Positions 1 to 10,574 of a stretch of 64,000 nt of DNA are shown in pieces. This stretch comes from Elysia chlorotica. Taxonomy: Eukaryota > Mollusca > Gastropoda > Plakobranchidae. A program made the translations under genes and the position numbers. The stretch is taken from positions 433,519-497,518 of the forward strand of contig RQTK01000239.1 of NCBI GenBank assembly GCA_003991915.1. Reading direction: 5' to 3'. The notes beneath the pieces were generated by a model. That model had not been told where the DNA came from, made no database searches, and worked only from the letters and a program-made list of their open reading frames with translations. Position 1 is the first letter of the stretch, and each line of letters begins with the position of its first letter.

Positions 1-73
1 TTGACCATTGCATCAACAATAATTATCATTCTTCTATCACTCATGTTTTCCCTTTTTTATCTATGCTATTTAG

Positions 74-207
74 ACCCAGGGAAGCCAATCCCCAGGAGGG
101 TTGAGGTACCCGTGCCACCTGTGATGAGGCGCAGCTACGGCCTGAATTTGGAAGCATCCGTGGACAGTCAAGGGCGGAAACATATGAAGGCCAGGATGCC
201 CTTGTGA
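74..207 (+). CDS. Putative last coding exon of an upstream gene
   Basis: A pyrimidine-rich tract ending in TTTAG at 71-73 looks like a 3' splice site. It is followed by an open frame rich in proline and arginine (PGKPIPRRVEVPVPP, then MRRSYGLNLEA) that ends at TGA 205-207. The codons upstream of the acceptor encode a low-complexity hydrophobic stretch typical of translated intron. I do not recognise the protein family. The exon would belong to a gene lying mostly to the left of the window. It could also be a chance frame, because only about 44 codons are visible. Confidence 0.4.
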
Positions 208-1099
208 TCTGTGGAAGATTTTATCGGCCTCCGTCTTGCGATAACGTTTGGGCCTCTCACACAGTTCACCCCCCCCCCTCTCTTTCTACACAATCCCATC
301 AAAAGAAAAAAAAAAAAAAGAAAGAGAGCGGCGTGCTTGTGATAGAAGTGCATTCTTCCAATCTCTGACTGCGATATTGTTTTTATTGACATGGTCCAGA
401 GAGGGCAGATGCAGTCTTGAAGAACGCTAAAATAGTAAATAAAAAAAAACCATTCCTTTAGCTCTTAAACCTACATAGTCATTTATATCAGCGAGGGAGG
501 GCAAGCGAAACGGACATGTAAACATCATTGAAAATAATAATAATAAATAAAAAATACCACCTAAAAACAGAATGAGTCGCTTCATTGGGATTTGTTACTT
601 CTCTTGACCGGTTCAGATTTATCATTTTACTTTGAGTTATTATTACACGTTGTCCCCATCTCGTAACACTATTATTACGACAGCCAAACAATACCCCCCC
701 CCCCACACACACACACCAATCTAGGGTGAAAGATTATATTTGAAAGGCCCCCAAAGCATGATAATCACCCAAGTCTGAAACCCAAGTTGAGTTTGTCTTT
801 ACGGCGCGTCAGCACAGTAAGGGCTATACTGTGCCCATGATGTCCTATGGCAGTTGATACATCACACAAGTAGCAACGATGATTCCTTGTCTCAGTGGTA
901 GAATCACAAGAATTGTGCGCAAAAAGGTTGGTTAAAAGTGAAGCTTATTTCCACAACACTGTAAACAGAGTTCATCTGGGTGTGTCCACTGTCCAGATAC
1001 TTAAAACTGTTGCTCATTAATGACATCCTACTCAGCTGCAAGCTTGAGAAAAACGTTTGAAACGTTTGAGCATTCATTCTTCTTTATAGATGGGTTGTC
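208..1099. other. Intergenic stretch without a recognisable gene
   Basis: Contains a poly-A tract near 305-320, a poly-C/CA tract near 690-715 and AT-rich DNA. I see no coding region. A weak tRNA-like repeat (801-943) lies inside it and is listed separately. Confidence 0.5.
801..943 (+). repeat. Degenerate tRNA-like dispersed repeat, copy 1
   Basis: Matches 4082-4212 over the order CGTCAGCACAGTAA, CCTTGTCT, AGTGGTAGAA, CACAAGAATTGTGC, AAAAAGGTT. The piece around TCTCAGTGGTAGAA resembles a pol III A box, and CACAA/TTGTG resembles an anticodon stem. The B-box position (GGTTGGTTAAA) is poor. It could be an old SINE head or another structured RNA fossil. Confidence 0.35.
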
Positions 1100-1700
1100 G
1101 TTCAGAGAGTTTCTGAAGTGGTTGTAGTGGAGGTACCCAAACATGTGACAAGACAGATCTCCATTTGTTTTGTCAAATGCATAGGTGAAAGCCCGTTTCG
1201 ACTTGAGATCATAATAATGTCATGTTGTGCACTGTCAATTTGGTCTTGTACATGATTGTAGTTCAGTGCACTAGCTTGCGTATTTGGACAGGTGAGCGCA
1301 GACTGCAAATCCATTATCCAAACTGAATCAACGTCACTTTCATTCTTGTCCTTTGCTTTCTCCTGGTGAGTAGCCTTCTTTTTTTCTACGTGTCTCTTGC
1401 GCATTGTCATTTTGATGTGTCCACATTTGGCATTGATGCAGACATCACATTGTCTTTGCAGGGTTTGAAGACCGGCAGCTTTTGCCCGTGAAATGTTTTA
1501 TTGAAAAACTTCCATCCAACTGCCTTTCTTTGACTGGTCAGAAATGTTTCTTGATAATCGCGATGCATATCCCTCATTTTCTACATGGAAAGAGAAACTT
1601 TTGTTTTCTAATTTCTGTAACAGTGAAAGGCTTCTGTTGGCAAGCTATTGAACCAGTCAGTCATAAATGCCTCGTCCTCTTATTCAAGCGGCTCTGAGAT
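1100..1700 (-). pseudogene. Remnant of an uncharacterised transposon-associated protein
   Basis: Read on the minus strand, several frames carry pieces of a protein family that is abundant in invertebrate repeats but unnamed. There is an N-terminal piece with PVFKPCKDNV, then a basic stretch (KKKATHQEKAKDKNE) and the motif MDLQSALTCPNTQASALNY. After a frame change comes a piece like YKTKLTVHNMT. I recall this order (Cys motif, His, D-L-Q-x-x-L-x-x-P, then Y-K-x-K-L-x-x-x-N) from uncharacterised proteins in invertebrate repeats. The frame is broken at least twice, so this is a fossil. Function unknown. Confidence 0.45.
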
Positions 1701-4081
1701 CCCACTTGGGGCTATGACTGGCACAGATTCTTTCGTCTCGTCGATTTTTGTGGTCATCCAAATTCCAATTTATCAATGTTCTTTCCTTAGAGTTAGAGCA
1801 TTGGCTACCATGGCCTTGTATAATTGATGCTTTGCTCCTCCTTTTTCAAGGGTATACTATTTTGTAAACCATACTTCTGCGTGATAATCTCCTGCTTTTA
1901 GCTGCTTTTCTGCAAGGGTCTGCACATACATGTAGTTCGTTTTTCATCTCAAGAGGCCTTCTGCGAAAATGAATCGAACATTTTCAACCTGTCTGCAAAA
2001 CGTACTGCAATTTATGTTCACTGATTTTATGCAATGTGTATTTAGAGCTGCAAGCAGGTCCTATTACGCGAGGGTTCACAGTCTTCTCTGCTATGTTGGT
2101 GTACAATTTCCACAACCGTCTTTATCTTTGTTTTCTTCTTGCAGTTTAATTAAATACCGTATAAAATATTCAATTTACAATAAAAAAAAATGCTATCACT
2201 CAGTCGCCACCTAGAGTTGGTCTATAGATCTGTACAACTTGAAGACTGCAAAGTCGTGTGAGGATACAGAAACCAAAACTTAAAATTATAGATGGGCCTA
2301 AAAATTTTAAAACTAATCGATCACTGAATCCGGGTAATTTGACGCTTTGATCTGTCTAAAATCGACAGAGTAATTTTATCTTCCATCCAAACCCCTATTT
2401 ATATATGTATTTCTTTTCATGGTAAGAAGTGCCTAATTAATCATAAAGACAAAAGGCTTTGTCAAAAGAAAGAAGTGTAAACAATTGTGCCACAAATACG
2501 GTATCTGAAGAAATAAGCACTCAATAAGCCTGGAACAAAGAACGCAATACAGCGTTAATGACAGTAACTACCGTATTACTAACTTAGACAATTAAATTTT
2601 GTCCCCTTGCAAACTCTAGTGTAAATTATGCATAAGTCTGATTTGTAACATTTGTGCACCAGAACACGTTTTTATTAAGTCTATTTATTGACTACAGCAA
2701 AATGAATCTTAATGGTTTGTTTTTTAACAGTTTATTTATTGGCACATTTGAAATATTTTTGTTGTAACCAATACACATTATTGTGCAGGAGTGTGAAGGC
2801 TGTATGCCAATATATATCACTTCACATTTTGCCTAAGTTTGACTTGGCCAATTTGTGCAGCGCCATGAGGAGTGTTGTTGCTTTTTTGTGGTCATTTTTT
2901 TATAATGCTAATTAGTATGTAGTGCATGAGAAGAGGTTAAAACGTACACACCAGCTAGAATAAAATTAAAAGTTTTCGAATCTTAAAATGGGTTGGCAAA
3001 AACAAAATCTACATTTTGTCAAAAAATTACTGAAAAGACAGTGGGTATGCTCAATTTTGGAAAAATTAGAATTTTATAACACACATAACAGTGAAGTTCC
3101 GAGTGACACATGACTCCTATAACACAATACTACAAAATTGAGTTTATGCATTAAATAACTAGGCCTATAAATTATCTTTTGGTTTATCCTTTGATAATTA
3201 AATAAAGTGGAAAAAAATGTAATTCATACTTATTTAATGCCGCAAACTTAAAAAAACCATGACACATTTTGTCTCATGTGTCACAAATAACATTTTTAAC
3301 ATTTAAATGTTGTTGTTTTTTATGTTCGAAATTATGTATTTAGGCTATACCACTTAATTTTGCCTTCAATCATTAATTTGAAATTTAATATTTTTATACT
3401 TATATGGTATATGTATATATACTAAAAGTATAGCTTACACGTTCAGTGGTTGTATTGTTATCTACCATAAGGAGTTATTTGTGACAAGTTATGGTGAGAC
3501 CAAACAAATAAGGAAGACGATAACGATGTTTCAAGTAGAAGAGTTTATTTGACTAGATCTAGCTTAAATTACAAAAAGTAATTAAAAATCAACAGAAAAA
3601 CAAAATAATCATGAACTTAATAAATAAGATCATTTCACCCAAATGAGCAGCACTATGGACATGGCAAATCTGATGCGTGTTTTATTTTATTTATATTTTA
3701 AAAAAATCTATTTTAACCGTTTATATTGGATAAATAAAAAGCATAAGAAGTTGCAATCATCATGTATTTAAAGATACTAAAAATAAAAAAGAGGAGAAAT
3801 GCAATAATGTGTAAAGCTGAATTTGAAATGTTTCACTTTTAAAAGAAATGCCCAATACAAAGCAAACAACATTCTTAAAATTACAACACAAAAAGGATAC
3901 TAGGAGTAGAACTAGAAGTAGAACCACTGCATAGTGTAAGTCAATGATTTTATACATCATGAAAATTTTGTTTCCATAAAACACTTCAGCATGGGAATTG
4001 GAATGTTTTATTTGTAATAGCAATACAATGTACAATTTGCGGTTGTTAAAAGCAAAATCTAAACATTAAAAAAAGTTTGTT
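1701..4081. other. AT-rich intergenic DNA, no gene seen
   Basis: About 2.4 kb of AT-rich sequence with many stops in all frames. The only structure I can support is a diverged repeat at 2990-3165 (listed separately). Confidence 0.5.
2990..3165 (+). repeat. Diverged dispersed repeat, copy 1 of 2
   Basis: Shares a series of blocks with 4330-4505: AAATTACTGAAAAGA, AGTGGGTAT, CTCAATT, GGAAAAATTAGAATT, then ATGACTCC...ACACAATACTACA. It is probably an old non-coding element; no terminal repeats or coding capacity are visible. Confidence 0.5.
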
Positions 4082-4212
4082 TTTATGTTACGTCAGCACA
4101 GTAACGGCTTTATTGTAGACACTTAATACATTATACTAGTGCAACAGTGACTCCTTGTCTGAGTGGTAGAAGCACAAGAATTGTGCATAAAAAGGTTTGT
4201 TAAAGGCGAAAT
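4082..4212 (+). repeat. Degenerate tRNA-like dispersed repeat, copy 2
   Basis: Second copy of the repeat at 801-943, with the same A-box-like segment (TCTGAGTGGTAGAA) and the CACAAGAATTGTG hairpin. Class uncertain. Confidence 0.35.
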
Positions 4213-4329
4213 GTATGTTGTTGTTTTTTTTGTTTTGTTTTTTATAATAATAAAAAATTTAAAAATTCTCATTTATTTTAGTCTCAATTATCAGAACAGT
4301 TATGCAATACATGGGAATAGACCAAAATG

Positions 4330-4505
4330 TGCAATCAGGCAAGAAAAAATTAAAAGTTACCAAATCTTTAAAGAATTACTGAAAAGATAGTGGGTATTCT
4401 CAATTCGGAAAAATTAGAATTGTTATCACTCATAACAATGGAGAATATTTATGATGCGTGACTCCAACACAATACTACAGAATTCAGTTCAAGCATTAGA
4501 TAACT
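4330..4505 (+). repeat. Diverged dispersed repeat, copy 2 of 2
   Basis: Counterpart of 2990-3165; the blocks occur in the same order and orientation, with clear divergence. Confidence 0.5.
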
Positions 4506-4533
4506 TTACATTATTCTTTCTGTTCAATGATTC

Positions 4534-4634
4534 CGGGGGCGCGGTGGTCCAGGGGTAGAAAATCGGCTTCCGACGCCAAAGGTCCCGAGTTCGCATCCTG
4601 GCGGTTGCGTTCCCTACTGGTTGGGTCGGTGTCA
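4534..4634 (+). repeat. tRNA-derived SINE head
   Basis: GC-rich against AT-rich surroundings. It contains a good pol III A box (TGGTCCAGGGG, 4545-4555) and B box (AGTTCGCATCC, 4588-4598) at tRNA spacing, followed by CTGGCGGTTGCG. It is therefore a tRNA-like promoter head, either of a SINE or of a tRNA pseudogene. The body runs into the assembly gap, so length and tail cannot be seen. Confidence 0.65.
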
Positions 4635-4917
4635 NNNNNNNNNNNNNNNNNNNNNNNNNNNNNNNNNNNNNNNNNNNNNNNNNNNNNNNNNNNNNNNNNN
4701 NNNNNNNNNNNNNNNNNNNNNNNNNNNNNNNNNNNNNNNNNNNNNNNNNNNNNNNNNNNNNNNNNNNNNNNNNNNNNNNNNNNNNNNNNNNNNNNNNNNN
4801 NNNNNNNNNNNNNNNNNNNNNNNNNNNNNNNNNNNNNNNNNNNNNNNNNNNNNNNNNNNNNNNNNNNNNNNNNNNNNNNNNNNNNNNNNNNNNNNNNNNN
4901 NNNNNNNNNNNNNNNNN
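4635..4917. other. Assembly gap (283 N)
   Basis: Run of 283 undetermined bases. It removes the end of the SINE and probably the 3' end of the P-type transposon next to it. Confidence 0.99.
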
Positions 4918-4978
4918 TTGCTTTAGCAACTTTCTGTTTTGCTCTGAAATCAACTGTAACAGGCAGCCCGATGTATAG

Positions 4979-7546
4979 TTAAGATGAAGATGATGCAGAG
5001 GAAGAAGACAGCTTTGCTATTTTCCTCTTAAAACCGCTAGCCTCGTGAGTTGACAAGTTCTGGGCGAACCTTTTTAAAAGTATGTTCGATATTCGTCTCA
5101 GTGCAGATATAGATAGATGAAGTTGTAGATGAAATAGGGCGGCGATGTCAGAAAAAATGTCCACGAGACGTTTCCTGCATGATGGCTCAGTGGAGTTTTT
5201 AACGAAAATATAACACAGAGAAATGAACTGACATAGCTCATCTGGCGGATGTTTTAAACCGCCACGATCCAGGCATTCTGTGTAACTGCTCACAGATTGT
5301 GGATGACTTGGTGAGGTGTCTGCAGGCAGATTTTCTTTGAAGACTAAATATCCTCCGATATGATGGATAGACATCTTCTCATCACTGGATAGTTTAGCCA
5401 CTTCTTCTGAGAGATCATCTATTAGCAAAATCTCACCGTCTGTGAGCGCCTTCTTACACATGTGGCATGAGTGGGATGACGCAGTCAGATCAGGAGTTTC
5501 CAGTTCGTGATAGAGCATGAGTTTTGCCCTGTCTATGGCATGAGTGTGAGCAACTTCTGCAGCTGTAATGTAAAAATTGCACCCAGCCGACATTCGGAAA
5601 TGGCCGAAGTGTTGCTCGATATCATCCTGCTGGAAAAATCCTGGAGCCACATAGCTGTGTCTGAAAGGCGAGTCTGTTGTCAGCAAATAGTTGCTCACAT
5701 CACACAAGCACTGACACGTCCAGTGTAAGGCTTGGGCAGTGTCCTGTGTGAGTGCTCTGACACGAGGCCTGGATGTCGGCTCCATCTGCTTGGCTCGCTC
5801 TGCCCATTTTCTTAGCGTGTCCAGCTGGTGTTCCCCAGAGCTTGTCAGGTCTATGATTGCTCTGTCAGGGTCTCGATGACGAGACTTTTGAAATGGGGAT
5901 TTGCTGTTAAACACTTTCCAGAGCCTAACAACCTCGTCAAGAAATACAGATGTTTCTTTGCATGAATCAGTGGAGATCGAGCAAGTTTTTAGCGCCGCAC
6001 TTGTCTTTTCCGAAAAAACCTCTATTGCTAAAGAAACCTTTTGTTTTTCGATATTGTTTGGGAATAGTGAGGCATGCGTAAGGGAAGATAACTTTAGGAG
6101 TGAATCCTTTTCTTGATTATAAATTTCAATTAAATCAGACCACCGAGCGGTCTTAACAGTGGGGCCAATAGGGAAGTCCAGAGATTTTGTTTTTTCAGTG
6201 ATCCAACTGTTTCTCAAATTTTTAAAAAGATGTACTGGGTCGTATATTAAAAACAATGGTCTTTCACTGGCTATGGGTGACTGGGCTATCCAGGGTTTGG
6301 AGACATCTGGAACTGTGAAGCTTTTAAAAAAAGCCTGGTTCACTCTATTATTGTCGGTGATTATCCCAAAAACATTTGCACCACAGGATTCCAGCATAGC
6401 GATAACGTCTTGAACAATTTGAAATTGAAAATCTGCTTTCAAAGCATGGCAAGGTATAAGCTTCACGAGAAAGCTTTTAGAGCCAAAAAAACACTTTGCC
6501 ATAACGCACAGCAGAGTAGTAGCAATTTTCCCCGGATAATCCGCAGCATATCCAAATAGTTGTCCGCCTCGGTAAGCTATTGATGCTTTCACATAAATTT
6601 CGTCCACGATGAGGATGCAGCCTCGATTTCCCTCACGCATCTGGCTGAAAACGGAACGGAAAAGCTTCTCATCTTCTAAGTTCCGTGCAGCTCGTGTAAC
6701 TTTTCTTAGAGTAGTCAGTCCAGGCAGCTGGATAAATTGGCGGATACTGTTATATAGACTTCTACTCTTTGAAAACCAAGACAGAGCAAGCGTTAAGTCT
6801 TTAAGAGAATATACTCTTTCATTTTTTGGACAATTAAGGCGGTACACTGCCTCACACACAAATGTCACTTTTTGATGTTCCTCTCCCAACTCAAAACACC
6901 TTAAAAAGCGAATTACTTCCTCTATTTCACTCCATCGTGTCAGTGACTTAATCGTTGGATGTGTAACTTTTTTAAATTTGTAAAATGCTTCGTACGAAGC
7001 GGTGATATTTGTGCCTAAAGCTTGTGTATTTGAAAGTTTTAAGTGAATTGAGAAAAGAAAGATAGGTCCTTCTCGTGCCTTGCTCAATACCATGACATTG
7101 TGGTCATTCGGCACGACCAGTACATCTATATCTTTCATCCTCTCTCTTAACGTGTCTAGGAATGTGCTGCTGTCCAGCTTGTCCAGCTTATTAAATGCTT
7201 CCATCTCATCAGCTGACACATTTCTTGCTTCAAAGGAGGCCTTTTTTGTAGTTCTGGGAGTAGCAGCTGATGTTGAAGGTATAAAAGAAGCAGGAACATT
7301 TGGAAATAATGAAGGTGGAAGAGTCGGCACACCGTAGGAATTCAGAGGGGTGTCTTGAGGCCAGTGAAGAGCACATATCCCCATGTTGTCAGTTACATTC
7401 TCTGCTCTGAGTATATTAGGCAAACAACTGAGCCATGCGTTTAAAATCGTTTTGTCCTTTGGAAATTTATAAATCCGTACTTTTTGTCCGGTCGTTTGGC
7501 TGACATAACCAGTCTTGCAACCACCAACTGAGCATTTGCGACCCAT
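4979..7546 (-). CDS. Full-length THAP-domain P-element-type transposase
   Basis: An uninterrupted 855-codon frame. Residues 1-63 form a THAP zinc finger: C5, C10, W38, C58 and H61 fit the C2CH pattern, starting at the usual M-G-R-K-C. A proline/serine linker and helical region follow, then a catalytic core like THAP9 and Drosophila P transposase. The core has a likely first Asp in ILIVDEIYVK (about residue 315), a second in ITDNNRVNQ (about 398), the family signature YDPVHLFKNLRN (about 436-446) and a late acidic block QQDDIEQHFGHFR. Family members excise and insert DNA, with a GTP-binding insertion between catalytic residues. The Met chosen directly precedes the zinc-finger cysteines. With no stop or frameshift, it is either recently active or a retained host gene. 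Introns cannot be excluded but none is needed. Confidence 0.88.
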   Translation of the reverse strand: MGRKCSVGGCKTGYVSQTTGQKVRIYKFPKDKTILNAWLSCLPNILRAENVTDNMGICALHWPQDTPLNSYGVPTLPPSLFPNVPASFIPSTSAATPRTTKKASFEARNVSADEMEAFNKLDKLDSSTFLDTLRERMKDIDVLVVPNDHNVMVLSKAREGPIFLFSIHLKLSNTQALGTNITASYEAFYKFKKVTHPTIKSLTRWSEIEEVIRFLRCFELGEEHQKVTFVCEAVYRLNCPKNERVYSLKDLTLALSWFSKSRSLYNSIRQFIQLPGLTTLRKVTRAARNLEDEKLFRSVFSQMREGNRGCILIVDEIYVKASIAYRGGQLFGYAADYPGKIATTLLCVMAKCFFGSKSFLVKLIPCHALKADFQFQIVQDVIAMLESCGANVFGIITDNNRVNQAFFKSFTVPDVSKPWIAQSPIASERPLFLIYDPVHLFKNLRNSWITEKTKSLDFPIGPTVKTARWSDLIEIYNQEKDSLLKLSSLTHASLFPNNIEKQKVSLAIEVFSEKTSAALKTCSISTDSCKETSVFLDEVVRLWKVFNSKSPFQKSRHRDPDRAIIDLTSSGEHQLDTLRKWAERAKQMEPTSRPRVRALTQDTAQALHWTCQCLCDVSNYLLTTDSPFRHSYVAPGFFQQDDIEQHFGHFRMSAGCNFYITAAEVAHTHAIDRAKLMLYHELETPDLTASSHSCHMCKKALTDGEILLIDDLSEEVAKLSSDEKMSIHHIGGYLVFKENLPADTSPSHPQSVSSYTECLDRGGLKHPPDELCQFISLCYIFVKNSTEPSCRKRLVDIFSDIAALFHLQLHLSISALRRISNILLKRFAQNLSTHEASGFKRKIAKLSSSSASSSS

Positions 7547-8010
7547 GTCTAGAGTATGCTTGAATTACAGGGCAATTGTATTGGAAAGGAAAAGGCTTAT
7601 TGGTTTTGTAATAGTCATGCTTTCGTGAGAGTTATTAAAGCTTTATTGAAATTAGAACAAGGAGTTGTATCTTTTTCTTTAAACAAGGAAATTAAAAGTT
7701 AGTAAAACCACTGAAATTGTAAACATTAGTAGCACTGGCGGGAGGAAAAACAAATCATTAGATCAATTTATGTCAGTGTAGTAGTTCTAGTATTTAGGCG
7801 TGAGACGGTACTGCAATATTATTAAACGGTTGTTACGAATGTTACTCCAAAATCAAAATTAAGAACTTCAGCTAGTTTTACTATCGTATCTTAAACCACG
7901 TTATATTTCTATCCACCATGAGAACAAAAAGATGGCTGAAGTTAGCTTTAGCACAGTGATATGCTAGGTGTTCACGCTTAGTATTGTTAATTTAAAACTT
8001 ATTAAGTGAC
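7547..8010 (-). mobile_element. 5' non-coding part of the P-type element
   Basis: This segment upstream of the transposase start is repeated almost unchanged at about 11745-12206 upstream of the second copy, so it belongs to the element rather than the host. Similarity stops near 8005-8010. I could not find a convincing terminal inverted repeat because the other end is next to the assembly gap. Confidence 0.6.
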
Positions 8011-8312
8011 ACACACGTTAAAAAACAATAACATTGTATTTAACAATAATTATAAATAACACACTTGTACACGAAGAGATAAGAAGGTATATCCAAAAAA
8101 AAACCCAGTGGAAACAGGCTAGTAGAAATGAATCAGTAATCCATGAGATGATATCATCAGCGATAACAATAACTAACTTGGCCTTGGCCTAGTGCCCTAG
8201 TGTCTATTGTCTAGGCTCTAAAAAAGTGGCCCCATAAAACTTTGGTCTAGTTAGCGGGTGCTGGGCTTTCCCTTCTGTAGGCTTAGGTCCGGATCATCTA
8301 TGACAAGCCAGT

Positions 8313-8715
8313 ATTGTCGGTTATTATCCCCAAAAACATTTGCACCACAGGATTCCAGCATAGCGATAACATCTTGAACAATTTGAAATTGAAAATCTGC
8401 TTTCAAAGCATGGCAAGGTATAAGCTTCACGAGAAAGCTTTTAGAGCCAAAAAAAAAAACACTTTGCCATAACGCACAGCAGAGTAGTAGCAATTTTCCC
8501 TGGACAATCCCCAACATATTCAAATAGTTGTCCGCCTCGGTAAGCTATTGATGCTTTCACATAAATTTCGTCCACGATGAGGATGCAGCCTCGATTTCCC
8601 TCACGCATCTGGCTGAAAACGGAACGGAAAAGCTGTTCATCTTCTAAGTTCCGTGCAGCTCGTGTAACTCTTTTCTTAGAGTCCAGGCAGCTGGATAAAT
8701 TGGCGGATACTGTTA
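8313..8715 (-). pseudogene. Second P-type transposase copy, 3' part (broken)
   Basis: Parallels about 6355-6755 of the intact copy at high identity (shared DNA from ACATTTGCACCACAGG to ATAAATTGGCGGATACTG). It carries indels, including a longer A run near 8450, that break the frame. Similarity starts abruptly near 8313, so the C-terminal half is missing. The right side is interrupted at 8716 by the pogo element and resumes at 10944. Confidence 0.8.
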
Positions 8716-8855
8716 CCGTGGAATGGGGTGACTAAGACCACCTTTTTGACAGTCTAGCATGATATATTTTCTAATTGAAACACAATCTTCACTGATCTTT
8801 TCTTAAACTGTGAGGAAGGGTGAAATGTAGCTAATTAAGTATAATTTACCATGTT

Positions 8856-9923
8856 TCATTGATAATTGAAAATACTTCGCCCTGGAACAACATCCACTCG
8901 CCTCCGCTTAGCCCTTTTTGTTGCACCCTCCTCACCGTTTCGCATCTGACTGAGCTGGTTCAGAAAGATCTCTGACACAGAGTTGTTAGCTCTGTCATTT
9001 TCTGCCGCCATTTCTTGGTGCGACTTGGGGAAGCGATTGAGTACAGGATTTGGATCGAGTGGATGAATTCCACACTTGCGGAAACCGGAAAGCATATTTT
9101 CCCGCTGGTTGGGCAACTCACTCATGAGCCTTTTCAGCAGTTTGGGGAAAACGTCCTTAGGAACAGTGCCTGCTTGTTTTCGGCCAGATCGCTTCCACTC
9201 AGTGAAGATAGACCTCCACTTGCGCTTCATTGGCCCGAAATATGCCACATCAAGTGGTTGGCAGAGATGAGTTGCATTTGGCGGCAGGCAGACAAACGCT
9301 ATATTATTATCCTCACATTCTTGGAGAATTTGATTGGAAAAATGTGATGACAAGTTATTACCAATCAGTACTTTCCTTCCAGGAAGTTTGCGGCAATAAG
9401 GGATGGCAACAGTGCTGAACCAATCATAAAAGCATATGTGGTCGAACCAGCCTGACCGGGAACGATTATATCTGGTTCTGGGAGGTCCACCTTGACGCCA
9501 TGTATCCCACAGGTTTTCACTTTTGTACACCACATAAAGTGGCAGCAGTTCCCCTGCAGCTGTGCCAGCAAGCATGAGGCTTGTAGAAGATTTGGTGCCG
9601 TTGAGAATCCTCTCTGGGTATTTGACACCGCGACGGAATATCATGCACCTGCGCCCTGGGTCGTCGGTCAAATTTGTCTCATCATAATTAATGATGTTTT
9701 GAGGGGGAACTCCCCCAAGAGTTTTGGAGAGTTCTGCAAAATAGTTATTCACGGTCTCTACATTGACACCTGCCCTTTTCTTTGTTATGTTCTGCCACAT
9801 GCGGTTTTTGATTTGGTCGCTGTGGCGCGTCATGAAGCTTAGAGCCCAATCGTGTCCAGGAACGTTGTCTCTAAACTTGGCGACTGTCACACCATGCTTA
9901 TCGAGCACCCTCTTAACCACCAT
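8856..9923 (-). pseudogene. pogo-type transposase, DDE catalytic part (likely dead)
   Basis: A 355-codon frame with the DDE superfamily layout: first Asp in INYDETN, second catalytic block VLIGNNLSSH, and third Asp in LCQPLDVAYFGPMK. In relatives the second block reads G-D-N-L-S-S-H; here the Asp codon reads AAT (Asn) at about 9357-9359. That is a single G-to-A change removing a metal-binding residue. Spacing to the third Asp is 35 residues, as expected for pogo-like elements. The N-terminal DNA-binding part continues in another frame at 9887-10180, so a one-base indel near 9915-9925 also breaks the gene. Confidence 0.85.
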
Positions 9924-10180
9924 TCAAGAAGATGGTCAACAATTGCTCGTTCTGTCGCTGCAGATATGGCGCTCTGTCCCCCTGGGGAGCGAAGAGGTTT
10001 CTCACCGTTCACAACTTGCAAGTGGTTACGGAGTTTAGTGCGGCTCAGACCAAATTCTCGACAAACTTCACGCTGGGGAACTCCGTCTTTGACAGCAGAA
10101 GCACCCTTTGCTAGAATTTCCATGTCGACACTTTTGTCGTAGGCACGTGCACCAGGCTTAGGCTTGTATGTCCGAGGCAT
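9887..10180 (-). pseudogene. pogo-type transposase, N-terminal HTH part
   Basis: Begins MPRTYKPKPGARAYDK and continues with a Psq-like helix-turn-helix (GVPQREVCREFGLSRTKLRN). This is the DNA-binding module of pogo/Tigger/CENP-B type transposases. The expected continuation (LLEW followed by VVKRVLDKHG) is in the other frame from about 9923 down, so the two frames are one gene split by an indel. An upstream in-frame Met at 10190-10192 is less likely. Confidence 0.75.
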
Positions 10181-10517
10181 TGTAATGGACAATTTTGAGG
10201 TCTAGATTGGATGTCGAGTAGAAATCTGGAGGAAGACAATAAACAAAAATGTGTCTTAAAAATAAATATATGAACAAATAGATTTTAACGAGAAGCTTTT
10301 GTCTTACGCTTCACAAACACCATATAAATTGTTATTGTTAGCCGGTAGAGTATGAAGAATTTTAGTAGTACTTAGATCCAAGGGACACTACTAATAACAA
10401 AGACCACATCTTAAACTTAGTTCTAGGTCTAAATACATACTAGTGCACACAATCAGTGTAAAAACAAAGCAAAAATGTATGTACTGAGAGGAACCAAGAC
10501 GATTTTCACTTTAAAAG

Positions 10518-10574
10518 AGGTGGTCTTAGTCACCCCATCCTAGCCATTTTGGCATGGGGTGACTAAGACCACCT
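10518..10574. repeat. Internal perfect palindrome built from two terminal repeats
   Basis: AGGTGGTCTTAGTCACCCCAT (10518-10538) is the exact reverse complement of 10554-10574, with a 15-nt centre. Each arm equals the terminal inverted repeat of the surrounding pogo element. It therefore looks like the end of a roughly 1.83-kb element abutting the start of a roughly 390-bp non-autonomous element that share the outer ends. Confidence 0.85.

Noticed and set aside
4537-4634. Functional tRNA gene
   Set aside because: A and B boxes are present, but the acceptor and anticodon stems do not close properly and the sequence runs into the gap; a SINE head is more likely.
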